From assembly GCA_900768535.1 (NCBI GenBank), contig CAAGDE010000026.1, positions 62,001-126,000 on the forward strand: 64,000 nucleotides of DNA, read 5' to 3'. Made by a program: the position numbers and the translations under genes. The notes under the pieces were generated by a model. The model was not told the origin of the DNA and ran no database searches. It saw nothing but the letters and a program-made list of their open reading frames with translations. The stretch is from Clostridia bacterium (GTDB lineage: Bacteria; Bacillota; Clostridia; Oscillospirales; CAG-272). This document shows positions 17,722 to 25,037 of the stretch, piece by piece. How positions within the stretch are numbered: the stretch's first letter is position 1; the number at the start of each line of letters is the position of its first letter.

Positions 17722-18372
17722 TTACTCCGTGTAACCGTCAATGATATGGCGGGCGGCGTTTATGATATGTGTATGCATTGCGCGTTCGGCAGCGTCCGGA
17801 TCATGCGCGGCAATGGCTTCGAAAATGCTCCGGTGCTCGGCGGCGGACTCCTCAGCCCGGCTGTGATCCTCCACCGAAACACGGCGGTATTTCTGCACCT
17901 TCCTGTGAAGCGGCAGAAGGACATCCTCCAGCACCACGCTCCCGCTGAACCGGTAGATCAGCTGATGGAACCGGCTGTCCATTCCCCGCACGTGCTCCGG
18001 GTCATTCCGCGGAACGTAAAATTCCTGCAGCTCCACTGCCTCACGAAGCTGTTCCAAATCCTCCCCGGTTACCCGCTCCGCCGCCGCGCGCGATGCCAAA
18101 CCCTCCACACGCTCCCGCACGGCAAAAATATCCTCCAGATCCTTCCGGGACACGCCGACGATCAGAATGCCCTTTGCGCCCGTTTCCACCAGGTGCTCCA
18201 GTCCCAGCCGGTGGAGCGCCTCCCGGATCGGTGTCCGGCTGACGCCCAGGTCACTGACCAGCCGCATTTCGGTCAGAACCGTGCCGATCGGGTATTTCCC
18301 GGACAGGATGTCGTTCTCCAGACGCTCGAAAACCTGATCCGCCAGAGAAATACTGCGATGTTCCTCCATCAT
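17722..18372 (-). CDS. GntR family (FadR/FCD subfamily) regulator of the citrate operon
   Basis: A 216-residue regulator: N-terminal winged helix (about 10-75, with SDLGVSRTPIREALHRL) and an all-helical FCD ligand-binding domain with the metal-binding His/Asp pattern (DSRFHQLIYR, EHRSIFEAI, HTHIINAARHI). FCD regulators usually sense small organic acids, so citrate or a neighbouring acid is a reasonable but unproven effector. It is the second gene of its operon and therefore probably autoregulated through the palindrome at 19786-19803. The first of two consecutive ATGs is at 18372, after AGGAGG. Confidence 0.9.
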   Translation of the reverse strand: MMEEHRSISLADQVFERLENDILSGKYPIGTVLTEMRLVSDLGVSRTPIREALHRLGLEHLVETGAKGILIVGVSRKDLEDIFAVRERVEGLASRAAAERVTGEDLEQLREAVELQEFYVPRNDPEHVRGMDSRFHQLIYRFSGSVVLEDVLLPLHRKVQKYRRVSVEDHSRAEESAAEHRSIFEAIAAHDPDAAERAMHTHIINAARHIIDGYTE

Positions 18373-18384
18373 TTCCGTACCTCC

Positions 18385-19761
18385 TTACAGTCTTCTGAAC
18401 CGGGAGCCGGACAGCTCCTCAATCTTTTCCTCCACCTCGTGAACCGCCAGCGTTGTCTGTCTGCCGCCATCATATTCGGCATCGATCCACGCCTTGAGCT
18501 TCTGCACCAGCGGGTCGCGCTTATCGATGCGTTCCGATTCGGTCAGGCGGTAGTTTTCGTTGATCCAGTACGCAATCCCCGCCAGTCCGGAGGTCTTACC
18601 GAGCATGACCGACGCCGGTCTCCCCAGCAGCTTGCCGGTATCGAAGATGTTGTAGATCTCCTCGTCCTTGAGCAGTCCGTCCGCATGGATTCCCGCGCGG
18701 GTGACATTGAAATTTCTGCCAACAAACGGCGTCATATCCGGAATGCGGTAGCCGACGTTCCGCTCGAAATAGTCCGCGATCTCGGTAATTACGGTCGGAT
18801 CCATGCCGTCAAACGAACCGCGCAGGGAGGCATACTCGATGACCATCGCCTCCAGCGGGATATTTCCGGTGCGCTCGCCGATGCCCAGCAGGGAGCAGTT
18901 GACCCCGCTGGCACCGTACAGCCACGCCGTGGTCGCGTTGGTGACCGCCTTATAAAAATCGTTGTGCCCGTGCCACTCCAGCATCTGGCTCGGCACATCG
19001 GAGTAATGCTGGAGACCGTAGATAATCCCCGGCACACTGCGCGGAATGGCAACCTCCGGATACGGAATGCCGTAGCCCATGGTATCGCAGGCACGGATCC
19101 TGACCGGAATCTTCGCGTCCGCCGACATCCGCATCAGCTCGTTGACAAACGGCACCACGAATCCGTAAAAGTCGGCGCGCGTAATGTCCTCCAGGTGACA
19201 GCGCGGCATCACGCCGGCTTCAAACGCATCCGCAACGGTTGCCAGGTAGTGCTCCATGCACTGGCGGCGGGTCATCTTCATTTTCCTGAAAATGTGATAA
19301 TCCGAACAGGAGACGAGAATGCCCGTCTCACGGATACCGAGGTCACGTACCAGCCGGAAATCCTCGCGGCTGGCACGGATCCAGGTGGTAATCTCCGGGA
19401 AGCGCAGTCCCAGCGCCTGGCACTTCTCCACCGCTTCCCGATCCTTTTTGCTGTAGACGAAGAACTCGGTCTGGCGGATGATTCCGTACGGTCCGCCGAG
19501 CTTGGACATCAGCCGATAGAGATCGACGATCTGCTCGACCGTGTACGGCTCGACCGACTGCTGTCCGTCACGGAAGGAGGTATCGGTGATCCAGATGTCC
19601 TCCGGCATACCGATCGGTACGCGCCGGTGGTTGAACGGAATGCGCGGCACACAGCTGTAGGGGTAAACATCGCGGTAAAGATTCGGCTCCTCCACGTCCT
19701 GAAGCGAATATTTGTACGCCTTTTGCTCCAACAGATTGGTTTTTTTGGATATTTCAAGCAT
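18385..19761 (-). CDS. Re-citrate synthase-like HMGL-family enzyme
   Basis: Probable Re-face citrate synthase, an enzyme of strict anaerobes related to isopropylmalate and homocitrate synthases. With the ATG at 19761 it has 458 residues. The TIM barrel shows ITDTSFRDGQQS with metal ligand Asp60 and Arg64, and H264-G-H266 in EWHGHNDF. The segments NCSLLGIGERTGNIPLE and GLLKDEEIYNIFDTG match the Re-citrate synthase branch as I remember it. The strongest support is context: aconitase and isocitrate dehydrogenase follow, the same order as CAC0970-0972 of C. acetobutylicum. The alternative is a homocitrate or isopropylmalate synthase. The open frame up to 20019 crosses the promoter and is not coding. 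Confidence 0.85.
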   Translation of the reverse strand: MLEISKKTNLLEQKAYKYSLQDVEEPNLYRDVYPYSCVPRIPFNHRRVPIGMPEDIWITDTSFRDGQQSVEPYTVEQIVDLYRLMSKLGGPYGIIRQTEFFVYSKKDREAVEKCQALGLRFPEITTWIRASREDFRLVRDLGIRETGILVSCSDYHIFRKMKMTRRQCMEHYLATVADAFEAGVMPRCHLEDITRADFYGFVVPFVNELMRMSADAKIPVRIRACDTMGYGIPYPEVAIPRSVPGIIYGLQHYSDVPSQMLEWHGHNDFYKAVTNATTAWLYGASGVNCSLLGIGERTGNIPLEAMVIEYASLRGSFDGMDPTVITEIADYFERNVGYRIPDMTPFVGRNFNVTRAGIHADGLLKDEEIYNIFDTGKLLGRPASVMLGKTSGLAGIAYWINENYRLTESERIDKRDPLVQKLKAWIDAEYDGGRQTTLAVHEVEEKIEELSGSRFRRL

Positions 19762-19785
19762 CTGTGCCACCGTCCTTTCGTATTT

Positions 19786-19803
19786 GTGTATACAATTATA
19801 CAC
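19786..19803. promoter_or_regulatory. Palindromic operator over the citrate-operon promoter
   Basis: GTGTATA (19786-19792) and TATACAC (19797-19803) form a 7-bp inverted repeat with a 4-bp spacer. It covers the -10 hexamer and the adjacent transcription start. Size and symmetry suit a dimeric FadR-type GntR protein; the regulator encoded in the operon is the obvious candidate. Confidence 0.6.
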
Positions 19804-19823
19804 GAAAACAAAGGATTTGTCAA
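19795..19823 (-). promoter_or_regulatory. Consensus promoter of the citrate operon
   Basis: Minus-strand TTGACA (19818-19823), 17 bp, TATAAT (19795-19800): both hexamers are perfect. Such a strong promoter needs repression, consistent with the overlapping palindrome. Confidence 0.85.
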
Positions 19824-19970
19824 GGGCTTGCGGAAAGTTTTCCATATTATTTTCCGAAAATCCGGGTTCCCCCGCCGTTTCGTCCGCATCCGTCGCCTGC
19901 GGCGCTAAACTGCTTGCAGTTTTCTTACCACCTCGAAGGGGAACTTGGGGTGGGAAGCCATACGTGATTG

Positions 19971-20032
19971 CGCTCGCCCATTTCGCCCTCATCCGGCGCT
20001 GGCGTGCCACCTTCCCCACCCGGGGGAAGGCT
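19971..20032 (+). repeat. Left arm of a 62-bp inverted repeat
   Basis: Pairs with 20121-20182 with a single mismatch (A versus G). It starts CGCTCGCCCATTTCGCCCTC and includes CCTTCCCCACCCGGGGGAAGG, itself a small palindrome. The 88-bp centre (20033-20120) contains no gene. The pattern suggests a non-autonomous palindromic element or dispersed intergenic repeat. Confidence 0.85.
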
Positions 20033-20120
20033 ACTGCGGCGGTTCGTAACTGATAGACACAGCGCCGATTTATAAGCAGGATTGAGGGGGGGATGTAACA
20101 AAATTTGCACAGCCGAAAGA

Positions 20121-20182
20121 AGCCTTCCCCCGGGTGGGGAAGGTGGCGCGCCAGCGCCGGATGAGGGCGAAATGGGCGAGCG
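20121..20182 (-). repeat. Right arm of the 62-bp inverted repeat
   Basis: Reverse complement of 19971-20032 except for one base. It ends 38 bp from the stop codon of the sigma-like gene. No terminal target duplication was recognised immediately outside the arms. Confidence 0.85.
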
Positions 20183-20220
20183 TACTTTTTAAATCCTCTC
20201 GCGCTACCCCCACCAAATTG

Positions 20221-20619
20221 CTACATCCCCCGGAACGGATCGTTTCGTGCCATCCGTTCCAGTCGGATGCCAACCACGGTCAGTCCCCGGCGGAAGGCAC
20301 GGTAGGCGGTGCGGCGCGAAATGCCGAGAATCGCCGCCGCGCGCTCCACGCTCTCCCCCCGGATGTAACGGTGATACAGCACCAGCTTGTCCCGACCGTT
20401 CCGGAGCGATGCGATCGCCTGCCCGATCTCCTCCATCCGCGCCCGCCAGAACGCCTCGTTTCCGGCAAGCACATCCTCACACCGGCACGGCTCGTCAAAG
20501 GTTTCCGCCCGGCGCCGCTCATATCGCTTCAGCTCCAGCAGATCCAGACACAGCTGATACCCCGCCAAAAAATCCCGTGCCGCCGCAACGCGTGCGTCCG
20601 TCCGCTCCTGCTCGGTCAT
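20221..20619 (-). CDS. Small sigma-70 region 4-like (ArpU-type) HTH protein
   Basis: A 132-residue protein: a charged N-terminal helical part, then a C-terminal helix-turn-helix (about 88-112: SVERAAAILGISRRTAYRAFRRG) of the sigma region 4 kind. Proteins of this layout are common as late regulators of prophages and conjugative elements, though none of those is visible here. The ATG at 20619 is preferred to the frame start at 20652 because it is conserved-looking and has a purine-rich upstream segment. Transcription probably starts at the consensus minus promoter at 20805-20833, giving a leader of about 180 nt. Confidence 0.75.
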   Translation of the reverse strand: MTEQERTDARVAAARDFLAGYQLCLDLLELKRYERRRAETFDEPCRCEDVLAGNEAFWRARMEEIGQAIASLRNGRDKLVLYHRYIRGESVERAAAILGISRRTAYRAFRRGLTVVGIRLERMARNDPFRGM

Positions 20620-20759
20620 GCCTTCACCTGCTTTCGTGTGCTTCGGAAACACGAATGAACATTCCCGTTTCCCGTTCGGTTTTCCGTCCGGGTGATGAAT
20701 TCCGACCTTTGATGAAATACCCGATTTGTCATTTGTTTTCCCCTTTTTTCATTTTTCTG

Positions 20760-20788
20760 TTGACATTTTTTCCGTTTTGGTGTATACT
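20760..20788 (+). promoter_or_regulatory. Promoter of the S24 repressor and ABC-F operon
   Basis: TTGACA (20760-20765), 17 bp, TATACT (20783-20788). The predicted start near 20795 faces the start of the minus promoter near 20798. Confidence 0.8.
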
Positions 20789-20804
20789 GTTATCAGGCAC
20801 TCTT

Positions 20805-20833
20805 ATTATATCGCATTTCCGAAGTATTGTCAA
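20805..20833 (-). promoter_or_regulatory. Consensus minus-strand promoter facing the repressor promoter
   Basis: TTGACA (minus strand of 20828-20833), 17 bp, TATAAT (minus strand of 20805-20810), a perfect consensus. It points to the sigma-like gene. The first operator-like repeat (20811-20827) fills its spacer exactly. Confidence 0.8.
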
Positions 20834-20859
20834 GACATATTTTCGCATTTCCGAAATAT
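20811..20859. promoter_or_regulatory. Pair of operator-like direct repeats
   Basis: TCGCATTTCCGAAGTAT (20811-20827) and TCGCATTTCCGAAATAT (20843-20859) differ at one base and are 32 bp apart, three helical turns. Each contains the near-palindrome ATTTC-C-GAAAT. Between them is TGTC-AA-GACA (20828-20837), which also makes the -35 of the minus promoter. Likely sites for the S24/HTH repressor. Confidence 0.65.
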
Positions 20860-20938
20860 CAGCACTTTGAACAATTTCCTGTGTCGCATTCGGTCGAAGG
20901 CAGGAGAAAACCATTCCGAAAATCGGGAGGATCAACAA

Positions 20939-21565
20939 ATGAACTACGCAAGGCTCGAGCACCTGCTGGCGGCGCACGGCGTCACGGTCTATCAGGTATC
21001 CAAGGCAACCGGAATTTCCCCCTCTACCTTTTCGGATTGGAAAAGCGGCAGATCCAGTCCGAAGGCGGACAAGCTGGCACGTCTGGCGGATTACTTCGGC
21101 ATCGGGCTGGATGAGCTGCTCGGCACCGACTGCGGGGAGAGACAGACCGCATCCCGGCTGCAAAGTCTGCTTGCCAAAAAAAAGGTCCCGGTTATCGGCG
21201 TCATCCGGGCAGGCGCACCGATTGTGACAAGCGAAACCCTGCTTGGCATGGAATTTGCCGATGTGGACGATCCGGACGATTATTTCTATCTGCAGGTCTG
21301 CGGCGACAGCATGAAGGACTGCGGCATTGTGGACGGCTCCTATGTCCTCTTCCACAAGCAGCAGCAAGCCGAAAACGGTGAGGTCGTGGCGTGCCTGGTT
21401 GACAGCGACAGCGCAACGGTCAAGCGCTACGAAAAGCGGAATCACCGCATTGTCCTCTCGCCGGAAAACGAGAGCTATGAGCCGATCTTCCTGACTCCGG
21501 AGGACTTTGAAACCGGACGCGCCCGGATCCTTGGCGTGGCGGTGGAAGTAAAAACGAAATTCTGA
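20939..21565 (+). CDS. LexA/CI-type self-cleaving repressor (HTH plus peptidase S24)
   Basis: A 208-residue regulator. The N-terminal Xre-type HTH covers about 5-62 (VYQVSKATGISPSTFSDWKSG). The C-terminal S24 domain has the scissile Ala91-Gly92 (VIRAGAP), the nucleophile Ser124 in CGDSM and Lys162 in ATVKRY. This is the full set for RecA-stimulated self-cleavage, as in CI and LexA, so derepression after DNA damage is expected but not shown. The ATG at 20939 follows GGGAGG (20925-20930). The gene is 10 nt ahead of an ABC-F gene and very likely co-transcribed with it. It is not the canonical LexA, which has a different winged-helix N-terminus. Confidence 0.92.
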   Translation: MNYARLEHLLAAHGVTVYQVSKATGISPSTFSDWKSGRSSPKADKLARLADYFGIGLDELLGTDCGERQTASRLQSLLAKKKVPVIGVIRAGAPIVTSETLLGMEFADVDDPDDYFYLQVCGDSMKDCGIVDGSYVLFHKQQQAENGEVVACLVDSDSATVKRYEKRNHRIVLSPENESYEPIFLTPEDFETGRARILGVAVEVKTKF

Positions 21566-21575
21566 GGTATCCATC

Positions 21576-23504
21576 ATGCTTTGTCTGACAGTCAGCGACC
21601 TGTCCCTCTCCTACGGCACCGCTCCGGTGCTGGAGAAAGTCTCCTTTTCGGCAGACGAAAACGACCGCATCGGCGTCATCGGCGTCAACGGGTGCGGCAA
21701 ATCCACGCTGTTCCGGCTCATCCACGGCGACCTGGAACCAACGGCGGGAAATATCTATCTTTCAAAAGGAAAAACCGTCGGCATTCTGCGGCAGGACGAT
21801 GCCTTTGACGCCGCAGACAGCCAACAGACCGCGGAGGAACGGATGCTCCATGCCTTCCCCCATCTGCTTGCCATGGAGGCGCGTCTGCGGGAGCTGGAGG
21901 CGGGAGAGCTGAAAAGCGGCAGCGATGCGGCGGTGAAGGAATACACCGACCTCCATGACCGCTACGTGCGGGAGGGCGGGCTGGAATTCCGCGCACGGTG
22001 TACCTCCATTCTTGCAAGGCTCGGCTTTGACGAGGGTCAGCGGGCGCAGACGGTGGGAACGCTCAGCGGCGGACAGCGCACGCGTCTTGCGCTTGCAATC
22101 CAGCTCTCGCGGGAGCCGGATATCCTCCTGCTCGATGAGCCGACCAACCACCTCGACATAGCGACCCTCTCCTGGCTGGAGGGATTTCTTTCGGGTTACA
22201 AAAAATGCTTCATGGTCATCTCCCACGACCGCTATTTCCTTGACCGCGTGACCAACAAGACCCTGCTGATCTCCCATCACCGCGCCACGCTCTATCAGGG
22301 CGGCTATACCAAAAGCATGGCACAGCGTGAGACCGACCGCGAAATAGCCGAACGGCATTGGCGGAATCAGCAAAAGGAAATCGCGCGGCAGGAGGCGTAT
22401 ATCGCCCAACAGCGGGCGTGGAACCGGGAGCGAAACATCATTGCCGCCGAGAGCCGGCAGAAGCTGCTGGATAAAATGGAAAAGCTGGAGCGCCCCGAAG
22501 CCGATCCGCGTGCCGTCCGGATGTCCTTTTCCGAAGCCGTCGCGTCCGGAAACGATGTGCTGGACGTGCGGCACCTGACCATGGGCTTCCCCGGCAGAAC
22601 ACTGTTCAGCGATATCTCCTTTCTCATCCGCCGGCAGGAGCGCGCACTGATCATCGGTCCAAACGGGTGCGGAAAATCCACGCTCATCAAGCTCATCCTC
22701 GGTCAATTGCAGCCGCTCTCCGGCGTGATTGAGGAAGGATATCACGTGGAAATCGGCTACTACGACCAGGAAAACCAGCACCTGTCACCGAAAAATACGG
22801 TCCTGGACGAATTGTGGAACGCCTACCCCACGCGCACCGAAACGCAGATCCGTCAGGCACTGGCACTCTTCCGCTTCACCGGAGAGGACGTGTTCAAGGA
22901 GGTCGCAGTGCTCTCCGGAGGCGAGCGGGCACGGCTGACGCTGGCGAAGCTGATGCTTTCCAAAATGAACCTCCTGGTGCTGGACGAGCCGACCAACCAC
23001 CTCGATATGGATTCCCGCGAAGCACTGGAGGCGGCACTGGAGCAGTTTGAGGGAACGATTGTGATGGTATCGCATGACCGGTATCTGATCGAAAAGCTTG
23101 CCACCCGGATTCTGGAGGTCCGCCCCGGTGACGCCTTCCCCGGCGATCTGCTGGACTACACAGTCGATCATCCGGGACACGGATACAGCGAATTCACCGC
23201 CTACAAAACCGCCCGCATGGCCGAACGGCAGGCAGATCACCCGGCAGCGCAGGAATCCGCAGCCCCGACCACGCAAAAGGAGCAGTACCTGAAAAACAAG
23301 CAGGCAGCGGCGGAGGAGCGAAAGAAAAAAGCCAGGCTGGAACGCCTGGAAAAGGAGCGCATCGCCCTGGAAGCCGAACTGGACGCGCTGGAAAAGGAGC
23401 TGTACGGCTCTGCCGCCGCCGACTATATCCGCGCCGCAGAACTCGACCGAAAAAAGCAGGAAGCCGAGGAGCGACTGCTGGAAATTTACGGGGAGTTGGA
23501 ATAA
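21576..23504 (+). CDS. ABC-F family ATPase (ribosome-associated)
   Basis: Soluble twin-ABC protein of the ABC-F class, which bind the ribosomal E site. The 642 residues have two nucleotide-binding domains: Walker A GVNGCGKST (36-44) and GPNGCGKST, signatures LSGGQ and LSGGE, and both Walker B motifs as LLLDEPTNHLD and LVLDEPTNHLD. Between them lies the charged linker (about 235-310), and at the end a Lys/Glu-rich coiled coil (about 560-640). There are no membrane segments. It resembles YdiF-like housekeeping members; antibiotic resistance cannot be judged from sequence by eye. The ribosome site GAGG overlaps the repressor stop. Confidence 0.93.
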   Translation: MLCLTVSDLSLSYGTAPVLEKVSFSADENDRIGVIGVNGCGKSTLFRLIHGDLEPTAGNIYLSKGKTVGILRQDDAFDAADSQQTAEERMLHAFPHLLAMEARLRELEAGELKSGSDAAVKEYTDLHDRYVREGGLEFRARCTSILARLGFDEGQRAQTVGTLSGGQRTRLALAIQLSREPDILLLDEPTNHLDIATLSWLEGFLSGYKKCFMVISHDRYFLDRVTNKTLLISHHRATLYQGGYTKSMAQRETDREIAERHWRNQQKEIARQEAYIAQQRAWNRERNIIAAESRQKLLDKMEKLERPEADPRAVRMSFSEAVASGNDVLDVRHLTMGFPGRTLFSDISFLIRRQERALIIGPNGCGKSTLIKLILGQLQPLSGVIEEGYHVEIGYYDQENQHLSPKNTVLDELWNAYPTRTETQIRQALALFRFTGEDVFKEVAVLSGGERARLTLAKLMLSKMNLLVLDEPTNHLDMDSREALEAALEQFEGTIVMVSHDRYLIEKLATRILEVRPGDAFPGDLLDYTVDHPGHGYSEFTAYKTARMAERQADHPAAQESAAPTTQKEQYLKNKQAAAEERKKKARLERLEKERIALEAELDALEKELYGSAAADYIRAAELDRKKQEAEERLLEIYGELE

Positions 23505-23578
23505 TGGGAAAGACACACACATAACCGGGAAAAGAAACCGGAAAGCTTGACAGCGCATTTTAGCGGTCGTCATTCACT

Positions 23579-23613
23579 GCCGATTGTTCCCCCTATGGCA
23601 GTCGGCTCTTTTT
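23579..23613 (+). terminator. Terminator after the ABC-F gene
   Basis: GCCGATTG (23579-23586) pairs with CAGTCGGC (23599-23606), with one G-U pair, followed by TCTTTTT. Confidence 0.75.
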
Positions 23614-23625
23614 GCTGTAAAGCAA

Positions 23626-23654
23626 TTGAAAAATTTATAAAAAAGTGGTATAAT
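23626..23654 (+). promoter_or_regulatory. Promoter of the NERD-domain gene
   Basis: TTGAAA (23626-23631), 17 bp, TATAAT (23649-23654) with an extended -10 TGG. Confidence 0.75.
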
Positions 23655-23684
23655 TAGAATATTAAATGCTTAAGGAGGTATCCC

Positions 23685-24548
23685 GTGGGAATACGAGCAT
23701 TTTTTCATAAAATCAAAATGGGCTTTGTAAGAGCCGGGGAGTCCTCCATTCCGTATGTCAATGAGGTGAAGCGTTACGGTAATTCCGGGGAGGATGAATT
23801 TACATATAGGCTCTGTAGAGAGCTTCCTTCGTGTAAAATCAAAAGAAATGTAGCCATTTTAACACCGGACGGCAATGCCGAAATTGACTGCCTGGTTCTC
23901 CATCATAATAAACTGTTTGCCATAGAGGTTAAGCGTTGGAAAGGATATCTGATCGAGCGAGACGATGGCTTTTTACAAGAAAAAACGGATAGGTGGACGG
24001 GAGAGACACATACAAAGCTTCTGAAATCACCATTCAAACAGCTCGGTAGAGCTATATACCTTTTGCGAAAGCAAATCCCCATTAAGGCGTGGGTGAATGC
24101 CGTTGTATTCTTTGAGGATGACGAATTGGAATCGGTTTCTGCTTTTTCGGATAATGTATGGTTTGACCGCTATCAAGATCTTGTGGATTATATCAGCAAT
24201 GACGGCAAGGTTTCTTTCGGCACAAGCGCAAATGACTTCTTTGAAAGATGCGTACCCGCTGACTACCTATACGTCAATGCTTGGGGAAAGTCCTTGCATT
24301 GTATTATCAACCGCACCACGTTGAGGTTTAAAACTCCCCAAGTTGATATTTCTGCTGACAATATTGACTCCATTCGTATCTCCCACCATTGGTCTTATGA
24401 CGAATTGCATATTACTATGGCGGATGGCTCAATAAAAACAATAACGCTTGAAAACGCAAAAATCCAAGTTAGCGACAACGGTCGCATCAGCACCTATGCT
24501 CTATGCAAATTGGATTATATTGAGCTGGGCAGAACGCTAAATCGGTAG
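23685..24548 (+). CDS. NERD-domain (nuclease-related) protein
   Basis: A 287-residue protein. The NERD domain (about 30-150) is a PD-(D/E)xK nuclease-type fold: Asp68 in AEIDCLVL and Glu81-x-Lys83 in AIEVKRWKG form the putative active site. The remaining C-terminal part is beta-rich (TLRFKTPQVDISADNIDSIR) and unassigned. The start is GTG at 23685, with AAGGAGG 6 nt upstream. Base and codon use are clearly more AT-rich than the neighbours, which suggests transfer. The gene has its own promoter and terminator and no partner. NERD proteins appear in some defence contexts and in DNA processing, but nothing here decides the role. Confidence 0.88.
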   Translation: MGIRAFFHKIKMGFVRAGESSIPYVNEVKRYGNSGEDEFTYRLCRELPSCKIKRNVAILTPDGNAEIDCLVLHHNKLFAIEVKRWKGYLIERDDGFLQEKTDRWTGETHTKLLKSPFKQLGRAIYLLRKQIPIKAWVNAVVFFEDDELESVSAFSDNVWFDRYQDLVDYISNDGKVSFGTSANDFFERCVPADYLYVNAWGKSLHCIINRTTLRFKTPQVDISADNIDSIRISHHWSYDELHITMADGSIKTITLENAKIQVSDNGRISTYALCKLDYIELGRTLNR

Positions 24549-24636
24549 CGATGAATATGAATACAATTTGCGTCTTCATCGAAAAAATAGCCCGAACCAC
24601 ACAAACGAAGAAAATTTCTAAAAATCTTCCAGAACA

Positions 24637-24681
24637 AAAGTCCCGCCCCCCCCTTATGTATCAAGGGGTTTTTGGGACTTT
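24637..24681 (+). terminator. Terminator after the NERD gene
   Basis: An outer stem AAAGTCCC/GGGACTTT (24637-24644 with 24674-24681) encloses CCCCTT/AAGGGG (24650-24655 with 24663-24668), followed by five T (24669-24673). Confidence 0.65.
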
Positions 24682-24751
24682 CTGTTTGACGAAAAATTGC
24701 GAGAAACAAGGGAGAAATTAAGCAAAAAAACGATCAAATGCGGAACCCGGC

Positions 24752-24796
24752 AAAAAAGAAAAAAGCCTCGAAAACGTAGTGTTTTCAAGGCTTTTT
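24752..24796 (-). terminator. Terminator of tRNA-Ser
   Basis: AAAAGCCTCGAAAAC (24761-24775) pairs with GTTTTCAAGGCTTTT (24781-24795) with one mismatch, and U-runs follow on the minus strand. It starts 2 nt after the encoded CCA. Confidence 0.88.
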
Positions 24797-24797
24797 A

Positions 24798-24886
24798 TGG
24801 CGGAGAGGAAGGGATTCGAACCCTTGTGGGGTTGCCCCCAAACGGTTTTCAAGACCGCCTCGTTATGACCGCTTCGATACCTCTCC
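24798..24886 (-). tRNA. tRNA-Ser (anticodon UGA)
   Basis: Minus-strand class II tRNA. The acceptor stem GGAGAGG/CCTCTCC pairs 24880-24886 with 24802-24808. The anticodon loop CTTGAAA gives UGA. A long variable arm (GTTTGGGGGCAACCCCAC region) and the T arm with GGTTCGAATCC are present. The CCA end is encoded (24798-24800). No promoter lies directly upstream; the nearest (25170-25198) is beyond the truncated copy, so both are probably in one transcript. Confidence 0.97.
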
Positions 24887-25037
24887 GTATATGAAACTGT
24901 CTTTCGACAAAAATCATCAGATATTCAATTGTTTTAGAAATTCTTTTAGAAATGCGCTTTTGTGCTGCTGTCAGAGTGCCGAAAAAGTCAGGTGTTGCAA
25001 GGCTTTTCAAGGTTTTTGCGACCGTTGTGCTCGCAAA

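Noticed and set aside
17683..19908. Plus-strand open frame of 741 codons opposite the citrate operon
   Set aside because: It runs across three well-supported minus-strand genes and their promoter and has no family features.
19971..20182. Insertion sequence
   Set aside because: The inverted arms are clear, but the 88-bp centre encodes no transposase and no target duplication was seen.
20221..23504. Remnant prophage
   Set aside because: A CI-like repressor and a sigma-like gene are present, but there is no integrase, structural, packaging or lysis gene, and the ABC-F gene is a host-type gene. Kept as a regulatory switch instead.
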